The notes beneath the pieces are model-generated. The model was not told the origin of the DNA, did not search any database, and saw only the letters and a program-made list of their open reading frames with translations. The position numbers and the translations under genes are program-made. From DASUAO01 sp046484625 (GTDB lineage Bacteria; Actinomycetota; Acidimicrobiia; IMCC26256; PALSA-555), in assembly GCA_046484625.1 (NCBI GenBank), contig JAWOIO010000055.1:1-12042 (forward strand): a stretch of DNA of 12,042 nt. Direction: 5' to 3'. Shown here in pieces: positions 5,929 to 12,042 of this stretch. Position 1 is the stretch's first letter. Each line of letters opens with the position of its first letter.

Positions 5929-6404
5929 GCGGCGTGGTGGTGATCGGAATCGGGAACGACTTCCGCCGGGACGACGGCGCCGGACTCGCCGTGGTCGGGG
6001 CCGCTCGCTCGGGGCTCCCCGAGGGCGTACGCGTCGTCGAGTCCGACGGCGAGCCCGCTCGCCTGCTCGACGCGTGGGCCGGTGCCGACACGGTGGTCGT
6101 CGCCGACGCCGTGCGTACCGGCGCACCCGCGGGCACGATCCACCGGTTCGAGCTGGGACGCGAGGCCCTCCCCGCGACTCGCGGCGTGGGGAGCAGCCAC
6201 GCGCTCGGCCTCGGCGAAGCGACGAACCTCGCTGCCGCGATGGGCCGCCTGCCGGCGCGCCTCGTCCTCATCGGGATCGAGCCCCTCGAGCTCGGCGAGG
6301 GCCCCGGGCTCTCCGACGCCGTGGCCCGAGCCGTACCCGCCGCGGCACGGCAGCTGGTGCGCGAGGTCGAGCGCGCTCCCGAGCCCGCCGAGCGGACGGG
6401 CTGA
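5925..6404 (+). CDS. Hydrogenase maturation endopeptidase (HycI/HybD family)
   Basis: Cleaves the C-terminal tail of the hydrogenase large subunit once nickel is in place, which locks the active site. The 159 residues match the family length. The N-terminal motif GIGNDFRRDDGAG (8-20) is the family signature, with D17 at the place of the metal-binding Glu of E. coli HybD (E16). The other two nickel-sensing ligands appear as D61 (VVVADAV) and H92 (SSHALGL). The substrate is very probably the adjacent HydA and its 9-residue tail. The start ATG overlaps the hydA stop (ATGA), which would couple production of enzyme and protease. The C-terminal 20 residues are Glu/Arg/Pro-rich and probably disordered. 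Confidence 0.93.
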   Translation: MSGVVVIGIGNDFRRDDGAGLAVVGAARSGLPEGVRVVESDGEPARLLDAWAGADTVVVADAVRTGAPAGTIHRFELGREALPATRGVGSSHALGLGEATNLAAAMGRLPARLVLIGIEPLELGEGPGLSDAVARAVPAAARQLVREVERAPEPAERTG

Positions 6405-6407
6405 GCC

Positions 6408-6656
6408 ATGTGCCTGTCGAACGCCGGTCGCGTGCTGACGATCGAGAACGACGGTCGAGAGGCGGTCGTGGAGGTCTCGGGAACGACGACCCGCGTGTCG
6501 CTCGCGATGATGCTGCTCGAAGGCCACCCGGTCACCACCGGCGACTGGGTCCTGGTGCACACGGGATTCGCCATCGAGACGCTCGACTCCGACGAGGCTG
6601 CCGAGCTGACCTCGTTGCACGAGGCGATGCGTGCAGCGGGAGAGCTCACGCCGTGA
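6408..6656 (+). CDS. hypC: Hydrogenase assembly chaperone HypC/HupF
   Basis: HypC carries the Fe(CN)2CO precursor with HypD and hands it to the large-subunit precursor. The 82 residues match the family. C2, exposed after removal of the first Met, is the essential iron-binding residue, and the later GDWVLVHTGFAIETLD block (45-60, H51) is the family's second signature. The usual MCxxxPG start reads MCLSNAG here, so the conserved Pro6 is Ala. The start lies 3 nt after the protease stop with no clear ribosome binding site, so coupling is likely. It is the only hyp accessory gene in the window; hypA, B, D, E and F must be elsewhere, which suggests this copy is dedicated to the neighbouring HydA (inference). 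Confidence 0.93.
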   Translation: MCLSNAGRVLTIENDGREAVVEVSGTTTRVSLAMMLLEGHPVTTGDWVLVHTGFAIETLDSDEAAELTSLHEAMRAAGELTP

Positions 6657-6688
6657 CGAACAGGCAGACGTCAACCGGAGGAGACACC

Positions 6689-7666
6689 ATGACCGATCGC
6701 ACGGTCGGACCCGGCGCGATCCCACGCACGCGCGGGTGGGGCATCGGCCTCGCGTTCGCCACCGCGGCCGTCAGCGGCTTCGCGGTGTTCCTCAACTCCT
6801 ACGGCGTCACCCGCTTCGCGGGCACCAGCCCCTCCACCTATACGACGATGAAGAACCTCGTCGCAGCCGTCCTCCTCATCGCGCTGGTGGGTACCGCGAC
6901 ACGCCGGCGGTCCGCGAGCGGGTGGACACCACCGAGCGGCCGTGGCGAGATCGCCGGATTGGCGTTCGTCGGCATCATCGGGGGCGGTGCGGCGTTCGTG
7001 CTGTTCTTCGAAGGCCTTGCGAGCGCATCCTCGACCGACGCCGCCTTCATCCACAAGACACTCGTGCTCTGGGTGGTGCTCCTCGCCGTTCCACTGCTCC
7101 ACGAGCGACTCGGTCTCGCACACGTCGGCGCGGTCGCGCTGCTGCTGTTCGGTCAGGCGGCGCTCACCTCCGACCTGGGATCACTGACCCTGCAGCGCGG
7201 CGAGTGGATGATCGCAGCAGCCACCGTCCTCTGGGCCGGGGAGGTCGTCGTCGCCAAGGCGCTCCTCCGCCGCCTGTCGCCGCTCACCGTCGGCGCCGCG
7301 CGACTCTCGATCGGCACCGTCGCGCTGTTCGCGTGGCTCACTCTCACGGGAGACCTCGGCCAGGTCCTCGACGCCGGCGCGGCGCAGTGGCTCTGGGCAC
7401 TCCTCACCGGCCTCGTCCTGACCGCCTACGTCGCGACCTGGCTCGGTGCACTGGCTCGGGCCCAGGCGATCGACGTCACCGCGGTGCTCGTCCTCGGCGC
7501 GGTCATCACCGCGGCCCTGAACGGCGTGTTCGAGGGCGCGGCCCTTCCCGACCCGGTCGGGCTCGTCGCGATCACGGCTGGTGCCGCGATGGCCGGCGCG
7601 CTCGGGCTACGGAGCCGCAGTCGCGCCGGGCTCGGCGAGGTGGAGTCCCATGAGGTCCCCGCATGA
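6689..7666 (+). CDS. EamA-type transporter (drug/metabolite transporter superfamily)
   Basis: An integral membrane protein of 325 residues with about ten hydrophobic helices in two EamA repeats (roughly 17-160 and 172-308), the typical DMT layout. The loop after helix 2 has the STYTTMKNLVAA segment (49-60), and the first repeat has the usual ASSTDAAFIHKT region (112-123). DMT proteins export or import small metabolites; the substrate cannot be predicted here. The start is well set: GGAGGAG at 6677-6683 lies just upstream of the ATG, the strongest ribosome binding site in the operon. It follows hypC by 32 bp and overlaps the DUF6390-like gene by 4 nt (ATGA), so it is probably co-transcribed with the hydrogenase. 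The charged C-terminus (309-325) is cytoplasmic. Confidence 0.88.
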   Translation: MTDRTVGPGAIPRTRGWGIGLAFATAAVSGFAVFLNSYGVTRFAGTSPSTYTTMKNLVAAVLLIALVGTATRRRSASGWTPPSGRGEIAGLAFVGIIGGGAAFVLFFEGLASASSTDAAFIHKTLVLWVVLLAVPLLHERLGLAHVGAVALLLFGQAALTSDLGSLTLQRGEWMIAAATVLWAGEVVVAKALLRRLSPLTVGAARLSIGTVALFAWLTLTGDLGQVLDAGAAQWLWALLTGLVLTAYVATWLGALARAQAIDVTAVLVLGAVITAALNGVFEGAALPDPVGLVAITAGAAMAGALGLRSRSRAGLGEVESHEVPA

Positions 7667-8427
7667 TCGTCGAGGGACCCACGCTGTTCACGAGGTTCGC
7701 GTACCCGCCGAACTCGTTGGGCTACTGCGGGACCGACGAGCACCACGAGCTCCTCGAGTACGGCGCGAGCGGGGTGGTCGACGGGGGGCTCCGCCGGCTC
7801 GCGCGCACCTTCGAGGGGGCATGGCCCTACCTCGAGCTGATCGCGCACGCCAACGGGATCGCGGACCCGCTCGACGCCCGAGTGGTCGAGGCGTACTGGA
7901 TCGGGAGCCCGCTCGCCGAACGCGTGCCGGTCGGGATGCTCGGTGACTCGGTGACGACCCGCTTTCGCGGAGCCGCAGGCCGCGACTGGTCGCGGCTCGC
8001 CGAGAGCGTCGACGATGCGGTCCCCACGCACGCGTACCACGTCTTCTGCATCTACCCCTGGGTGGGGCTTCTCCGGGGATCCCACGTCGACGAGCCGCTC
8101 CATGTCCTCGACCGCTGCCGGATCCGCTGGGGCCGCGTCGAGACGATCGACCGAGAGCGCGCGGTCGTCCGTTCGCGCCACCTCACCTGGGATGGGCGAG
8201 CACTCTCGCTCGGCCCCCCCGCGCCCGAGATCGTCACCATGGCCGAGGACGGCCTGCGTCTGGCCGAGCCGATCGCGCCGGGCGACTGGGTCGCCCTCCA
8301 CTGGGACTGGGTCTGCGACCGCCTCGGCCCGACGCGGCTGCGCGCCTTGCGCCACTTCCACGCCCGAACCCTCGACCTCGTCAACCACCGCCTGGCCCAC
8401 CCGCCACCTGCAGCCGTCCTCGGCTGA
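7663..8427 (+). CDS. DUF6390-like protein, function unknown, hydrogenase-associated
   Basis: A soluble 254-residue protein with no signal peptide or membrane helix. The N-terminal segment FTRFAYPPNSLGYCGTDEHH (9-28) and the later HAYHVFCIYPWVGLLRG resemble what I recall of DUF6390, a family seen near hydrogenase genes. The family name is from memory and not checked. Potential metal ligands or redox residues stand out: C22 with D25, H27 and H28, a Cys in HVFCIYPW, and Cys in LDRCRIRWG and WDWVCDRL. The C-terminal part (VALHWDWVCDRLGPTRLRAL) is rich in Trp and basic residues. The ATG overlaps the transporter stop (ATGA), so the two proteins are probably made together and may act together. A maturation or sensing role for the hydrogenase is only a guess from context. 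Confidence 0.8.
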   Translation: MIVEGPTLFTRFAYPPNSLGYCGTDEHHELLEYGASGVVDGGLRRLARTFEGAWPYLELIAHANGIADPLDARVVEAYWIGSPLAERVPVGMLGDSVTTRFRGAAGRDWSRLAESVDDAVPTHAYHVFCIYPWVGLLRGSHVDEPLHVLDRCRIRWGRVETIDRERAVVRSRHLTWDGRALSLGPPAPEIVTMAEDGLRLAEPIAPGDWVALHWDWVCDRLGPTRLRALRHFHARTLDLVNHRLAHPPPAAVLG

Positions 8428-8439
8428 CCGTCCGCGATC

Positions 8440-9909
8440 GTGACGACGGAAGCGCGCATCGCCGAGACCCACTCCGCCTGGGTGATCCTCCTCGGCGATC
8501 GCGCCTACAAGATCAAGAAGCCGGTCGCGCTCGACTTCCTCGACTTCTCGACGCGCGAGGCCCGCGAGGCGATCGCCCACCGTGAGGTCGAGCTCAACCG
8601 TCGGCTCGCACCCGACGTGTACCTCGGCGTGGCCGACATCGTGGGTCCTGACGGCGAGGTGTGCGACCACATGGTCGTGATGCAGCGCATGCCCGACGAT
8701 CGACGCCTCGCCACGCTCGTCGGCGCGGGAGCCGTCCTCGATGACGAGATCCGCGACATCGCACGCGTCGTCGCAGCGTTCCACGAGCGCGCGGAGACGT
8801 CGCCGCCTGTCGCCGACGCCGGCCGACCCGACGCGCTGCGGGAGAAGGTCGAGACCGACCTGGCGCAGATGCGCGACTTCGCCCCTGCGGTGCTCGACCC
8901 CGATGTTCTCGAGGAGGTCGCGTCCCTCGTGGATCGGTACCTCCGTGGGAGGACGCGGCTCTTCGACGCGCGCATCGAGCGTGGACTCGTACGCGACGGC
9001 CATGGCGACCTGCTGGCCGCCGACATCTTCTGCCTCCCCGACGGCCCTCGGATCCTCGACTGCATCGAGTTCGACGACCGGATCCGCCATGGCGATGTGC
9101 TCGCCGACCTCGCCTTCCTCGCGATGGATCTCGAGCGGCTCGGAGCGCCCGCGCTGGCCACCGCGCTCCTCGGCTGGTACCGGGAGTTCACCGCCGAGAC
9201 GCACCCGGAGTCGCTGGCGCACTACTACATCGCCTGCCGCGCGCTCGTCCGCTCGAAGGTCGCCTGCATCCGCTCCACCCAGGGCGACGACGCGTCACGC
9301 TCCGAGGCCACGCAGCTGCTCGACCTCGCGCGCACGCACCTGCGGCGCGCGCAGGTGCGCATCGTCCTGGTGGGCGGCGCACCAGGGACCGGCAAGTCGA
9401 CCCTGGCCGCGGGCATCGCCGAGACGGTCGGCTGGACAGTGCTCCGATCCGACGAGGTCCGCAAGGACCTCGCGGGGATCGGGCACACCGCTGCTGCGGG
9501 GGCCGACCTCGGTGAGGGGATCTACGACCCCGCGTCCACCGACGCGACGTACCGCGAGCTCCTCGACCGAGCGCGCGTGGCCCTCGAGCTCGGTGAGTCG
9601 GTGCTCGTGGATGCCTCGTGGTCGAGCGCGACGCATCGCACTGCCGCGGCACTCCTGGCACGGGAGACCTCGAGCGACCTCGTCGAGCTGTGCTGCACGG
9701 CATCGGCAGACGTCGCCGACGCGCGGATCCGCATGCGTGCGGCGCAGAACAGGGATGCGTCGGACGCGACGCCGACGATCGCCGCCGCGATGCGCACTAC
9801 GTTCGACGACTGGCCGAGCGCGAAGGTCATCGACACGACGTCCGGCCCGGAGGTCTCGCGGTCGGCCGCGCTCGACCTCCTCACCACTCCCGGCCCACCG
9901 CTCCCGTGA
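8440..9909 (+). CDS. Fused APH-like kinase and P-loop ATPase (Rv2004c type)
   Basis: A two-domain protein of 489 residues. Residues 1 to about 300 form an aminoglycoside-phosphotransferase-like kinase: AYKIKKPV (22-29) is the ATP-anchoring Lys region, HGDL (188-191) with D190 the catalytic-loop motif, and IEFDDRIRHGD (209-219) the metal-binding Asp region. Residues 305-489 form a P-loop kinase/AAA_33 domain with Walker A GAPGTGKST (313-321), LRSDEVRKDLAG (335-346) and VLVDASWSS (388-396). This is the architecture of M. tuberculosis Rv2004c, a DosR-regulon protein of unknown substrate; no evidence points to antibiotic resistance. The GTG at 8440 is the first possible start after an in-frame stop, which is the stop of the previous gene 12 nt upstream; the ribosome binding site is poor. 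It is the last gene of the rightward run and converges on ppsA. Confidence 0.87.
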   Translation: MTTEARIAETHSAWVILLGDRAYKIKKPVALDFLDFSTREAREAIAHREVELNRRLAPDVYLGVADIVGPDGEVCDHMVVMQRMPDDRRLATLVGAGAVLDDEIRDIARVVAAFHERAETSPPVADAGRPDALREKVETDLAQMRDFAPAVLDPDVLEEVASLVDRYLRGRTRLFDARIERGLVRDGHGDLLAADIFCLPDGPRILDCIEFDDRIRHGDVLADLAFLAMDLERLGAPALATALLGWYREFTAETHPESLAHYYIACRALVRSKVACIRSTQGDDASRSEATQLLDLARTHLRRAQVRIVLVGGAPGTGKSTLAAGIAETVGWTVLRSDEVRKDLAGIGHTAAAGADLGEGIYDPASTDATYRELLDRARVALELGESVLVDASWSSATHRTAAALLARETSSDLVELCCTASADVADARIRMRAAQNRDASDATPTIAAAMRTTFDDWPSAKVIDTTSGPEVSRSAALDLLTTPGPPLP

Positions 9910-9936
9910 GCGGGGCGGCCTCGAGTACGACGGTGG

Positions 9937-12042
9937 CTACCGCGAGCGCGCGGCGTCGAGCATGACGCGCTGCTCGGCGGCAGCGATCGTGCGGCGAGCG
10001 GCGTCGACCGCATCGGGGGTCACCGAGACGGAGGTGATCCCGAAGCGCACGAGGTGCTCGGCGAACTCGGGACGAGTCGACGGTGCCTGCCCGCACAGCG
10101 ACGACGTGATACCTGCGTCGCGAGCGGCCTCGATGATGCGCCGGATCGCGTCGAGGACGGCGTCGTCGCCCTCGTCGAAGAGCTCCGCACACAGCTCGGA
10201 GTCCCGATCGACTCCCAGCATCAGCTGCGTGAGGTCGTTGGACCCGATCGACACGCCATCGATCCCCATCGCCGCGTACTCCGGGATGCGATGGACAACC
10301 GACGGCACCTCCGCCATCACCCAGCGGTGCAGGCCGCGGTCGCGTCCGAGTGGACTCGCGTCGAGGAGCTCGAGACACGCCTCGAGCTCCCAGCGGGTGC
10401 GAACGAACGGGATCATCAAGTGCAGGTTCGGCGTCTCCTGGCGGACGCGGTCCAACAGCTCCAGCTCGAGCTCGAACAGGTCGGGCTCGCGCACGTAGCG
10501 ATAGCAACCTCGGTACCCGATCATCGGGTTCGCCTCGACGGGCTCATAGTCCTCTCCGCCGTCGAGCGCGCGGAACTCGTTGGTCCGGAAGTCGATCGTC
10601 CGGTAGACGACCGGCCGAGGGGCGAAGGCTCTCGTGATCTGCAGGAGCGACTCCGACATCTTGGTGATGAACTGCTCGCGTCCACCCTTGGCGAGGAGGT
10701 GGCGGGGGTGCTCACCGCCGAGTGCGTCGGTGATCATGAGCTCGGCACGGAGCAACCCCACGCCGTCGACGGGAAGCGCAGCCACCTCCTCGGCGCGCTC
10801 CGCGTACGCGAGGTTCACGTAGAGCCGGGTAGCGAGCGGGAACGCGCTCCCGGTACCGACCGCGGCGCCGACCGCGGCGCCGACCGCGGCGGCGGAGCCG
10901 TCGGCGCGCATCATGGCGGTCACATCGCCGCGGTACACGGCCCCCCGGGCGCCGTCGACCGTGACGACCTCGCCGTCCCGCAGCACCTCGGTCGCGCGCC
11001 GCGTGCCCACCACGCAGGGGACCCGCAGCTCGCGGCTCGCGATCGCCGCATGGCACGTGATTCCCCCGCCATCGGTCACGAGCGCCGCGGCGCGCCGCAT
11101 GGTGGGGACCCAGTCCGGTGACGTCATCGGGGCGACCAGGATCTCACCGGCCAGAAGGGAGCCGCCGGCCCCGGCGGTGCGCAGGATCCGGACCTTGCCC
11201 GCGACCGTCCCGGGCGCGGCTGCGAGCCCCGTCACGAGCGCGGCGTCGCGGTCTTCGCCCTCGTCGGGAGGGGCCTGGTCGTCGGGGGTCGAGCGCCCGA
11301 GGGTCGTGATCGGACGCGACTGGAGGAGATACAGGTCGTCGCCCCGATACGCCCACTCGGTGTCCTGGGGCTCGCCGTAGTGCGTCTCGACGCGAGCACC
11401 GAGGCGGGCGACCTCGATGACCTCGTCGTCGGAGAGGACACGACGTGCGCCGGTCGCCTCGTCGAGATCGACTCGCTCGTCTCGACCGTCGGCGCCCCGG
11501 CGGATCATGAAGTGCTGATGCCCGACCCGCGTACTCTCCAGCCGCGGACCGTCCTTCACGACCACGTACGTGTCGGGTTCGACTCCCCCGCTCACGACGA
11601 CCTCGCCGAGCCCGAGCGCGGCTTCGATCACGATGCGCGAGCGATCACCGGTCGCGGGGTCGACGGTGAACATCACGCCCGAGCGCTCGCTCGCGACCAT
11701 CTCCTGCACGACGACCGCGATCGCGGGCTCGGCATCGATCCCCTGGACGGCGCGGTAGGCAACGACCCGGGGCCCGAACGCCGAGGCCCAGCAGTCGACG
11801 ATCCGCTCGATGAGCTGTTCGTCGCCCGAGACGTTGGTGAAGGTCTCGTTCATCCCCGCGAACGACGTCGCGGCCGTGTCCTCGCTGGTGGCCGACGAGC
11901 GAACCGCGACGACCGAGTCGCGGCCGAGCTCGTGGTAGGCGGCAAGGATCTCGGCGCGCAGGGCCTCGGGCATCCCGGCACCGACGACCAGGGCCCGGAG
12001 GCGCTCGGAGGCGGCGTCGAGCGCCACCGGGTCGTCGACGTC
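9937..12042 (-). CDS. ppsA: Phosphoenolpyruvate synthase (pyruvate, water dikinase), 5' end outside window
   Basis: Makes PEP from pyruvate with ATP to AMP and phosphate, the first step of gluconeogenesis from pyruvate. About 700 residues are visible and the frame is open to the right edge, so roughly 80-100 N-terminal residues lie outside (PpsA is about 750-800). Domains in order: ATP-binding, with AVRSSATSEDTAATSFAGMN; the swivelling phosphohistidine domain, with GGGITCHAAIASRE (phospho-acceptor His codon at 11050-11052); and the PEP/pyruvate barrel, with DFRTNEFR, GYRGCYRY, SIGSNDLTQLMLGVDRD and CGQAPS (proton-donor Cys codon at 10093-10095). A short Ala/Val/Gly linker encoded by a tandem repeat joins the last two domains. 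The domain order ATP-His-PEP excludes rifampin phosphotransferase. It ends 27 bp from the kinase gene; its promoter is off the window. Confidence 0.95.
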   Translation of the reverse strand, partial: DVDDPVALDAASERLRALVVGAGMPEALRAEILAAYHELGRDSVVAVRSSATSEDTAATSFAGMNETFTNVSGDEQLIERIVDCWASAFGPRVVAYRAVQGIDAEPAIAVVVQEMVASERSGVMFTVDPATGDRSRIVIEAALGLGEVVVSGGVEPDTYVVVKDGPRLESTRVGHQHFMIRRGADGRDERVDLDEATGARRVLSDDEVIEVARLGARVETHYGEPQDTEWAYRGDDLYLLQSRPITTLGRSTPDDQAPPDEGEDRDAALVTGLAAAPGTVAGKVRILRTAGAGGSLLAGEILVAPMTSPDWVPTMRRAAALVTDGGGITCHAAIASRELRVPCVVGTRRATEVLRDGEVVTVDGARGAVYRGDVTAMMRADGSAAAVGAAVGAAVGTGSAFPLATRLYVNLAYAERAEEVAALPVDGVGLLRAELMITDALGGEHPRHLLAKGGREQFITKMSESLLQITRAFAPRPVVYRTIDFRTNEFRALDGGEDYEPVEANPMIGYRGCYRYVREPDLFELELELLDRVRQETPNLHLMIPFVRTRWELEACLELLDASPLGRDRGLHRWVMAEVPSVVHRIPEYAAMGIDGVSIGSNDLTQLMLGVDRDSELCAELFDEGDDAVLDAIRRIIEAARDAGITSSLCGQAPSTRPEFAEHLVRFGITSVSVTPDAVDAARRTIAAAEQRVMLDAARSR
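10858..10893. repeat. 12-bp tandem repeat, three units, inside ppsA
   Basis: Three head-to-tail copies of GACCGCGGCGCC, the third with one C-to-G change at its eleventh base. On the minus strand they encode a repeated Ala-Ala-Val-Gly stretch between the phosphohistidine and PEP-binding domains of PpsA. Because the unit is a multiple of three, copy-number change by slippage would alter linker length without breaking the frame. Confidence 0.9.

Noticed and set aside
4468..6126. Long minus-strand open frame (552 codons) antisense to hydA and the protease
   Set aside because: hydA and the protease on the plus strand have complete family motifs; the antisense product is low-complexity with no family features.
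7426..9222. Long minus-strand open frame (598 codons) antisense to the transporter, DUF6390-like and kinase genes
   Set aside because: It is a shadow of three coherent plus-strand genes and has no domain of its own.
8440..9909. Aminoglycoside resistance gene
   Set aside because: The N-terminal domain is only APH-like; the fusion with a P-loop kinase matches the Rv2004c type, which has no known role in resistance.
9898..9913. CCGCTC-CCGT-GAGCGG hairpin at the kinase gene stop as a terminator
   Set aside because: The stem is only 6 bp and no T-run follows on either strand. It could still contribute to termination, but the sequence does not show it.
9937..12042. Rifampin phosphotransferase (RPH) as an alternative to PpsA
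   Set aside because: RPH has the His domain at the C-terminus; here the His domain is followed by a full PEP/pyruvate barrel with CGQAPS, as in PpsA.
1..12042. CRISPR arrays, tRNA or rRNA genes, insertion sequences
   Set aside because: No spaced direct repeats, no recognisable tRNA or rRNA segments, and no transposase-like frame or terminal inverted repeats were seen.

Overview
The window is a high-GC (about 70%) stretch with strongly G/C-biased third codon positions and tightly packed genes. It looks like an actinobacterial chromosome. Mycobacteria-like content (an Rv2004c-type kinase fusion, a DosR-like box, a group 3b hydrogenase) points to Actinomycetota. An Acidimicrobiia-type organism is my guess from the style of the proteins, but the sequence alone cannot place it.

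Layout. (1) Positions 1-444: the first codons of a leftward gene cut by the window edge, then a 115-bp intergenic region with two GGGTAT-type palindromes, then a small CsoR/CstR-family repressor. Its sensor residues are Cys-Gly-Cys, without the copper-binding His, which suggests a thiol or persulfide sensor. (2) 464-1288 (minus): a membrane-anchored protein of unknown function with four extracytoplasmic Cys, divergent from the next operon. (3) 1289-1385: a divergent promoter region with a DosR-like box and a perfect inverted repeat. (4) 1386-6656: a soluble NAD(P)-linked group 3b [NiFe]-hydrogenase (sulfhydrogenase type) operon in the order hydB, cyclic-nucleotide-binding-like protein, hydG, hydD, hydA, maturation endopeptidase, hypC. 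Most junctions overlap by 3-4 nt, so translation is probably coupled. (5) 6689-9909: an EamA-type transporter, a DUF6390-like protein of unknown role, and a two-domain APH-like kinase/P-loop protein, all on the same strand with little or no spacing, so probably a continuation of the operon. (6) 9937-12042 (minus): phosphoenolpyruvate synthase (ppsA), convergent, with its N-terminus beyond the right edge.

How the genes work together (inference). HydA and HydD form the H2-activating core, HydB relays electrons through Fe-S clusters, and HydG exchanges them with NAD(P)H. The endopeptidase trims the short HydA tail after HypC-assisted cofactor insertion. The other hyp genes (A, B, D, E, F) are not here and must lie elsewhere. 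The DosR-like box, the Rv2004c-type protein and PEP synthase suggest a hypoxia or dormancy-type island that balances redox and carbon metabolism when the respiratory acceptor is limiting. The least explained parts are the cNMP-fold protein with a degenerate ligand pocket inserted between hydB and hydG, and the EamA plus DUF6390 pair behind hypC.
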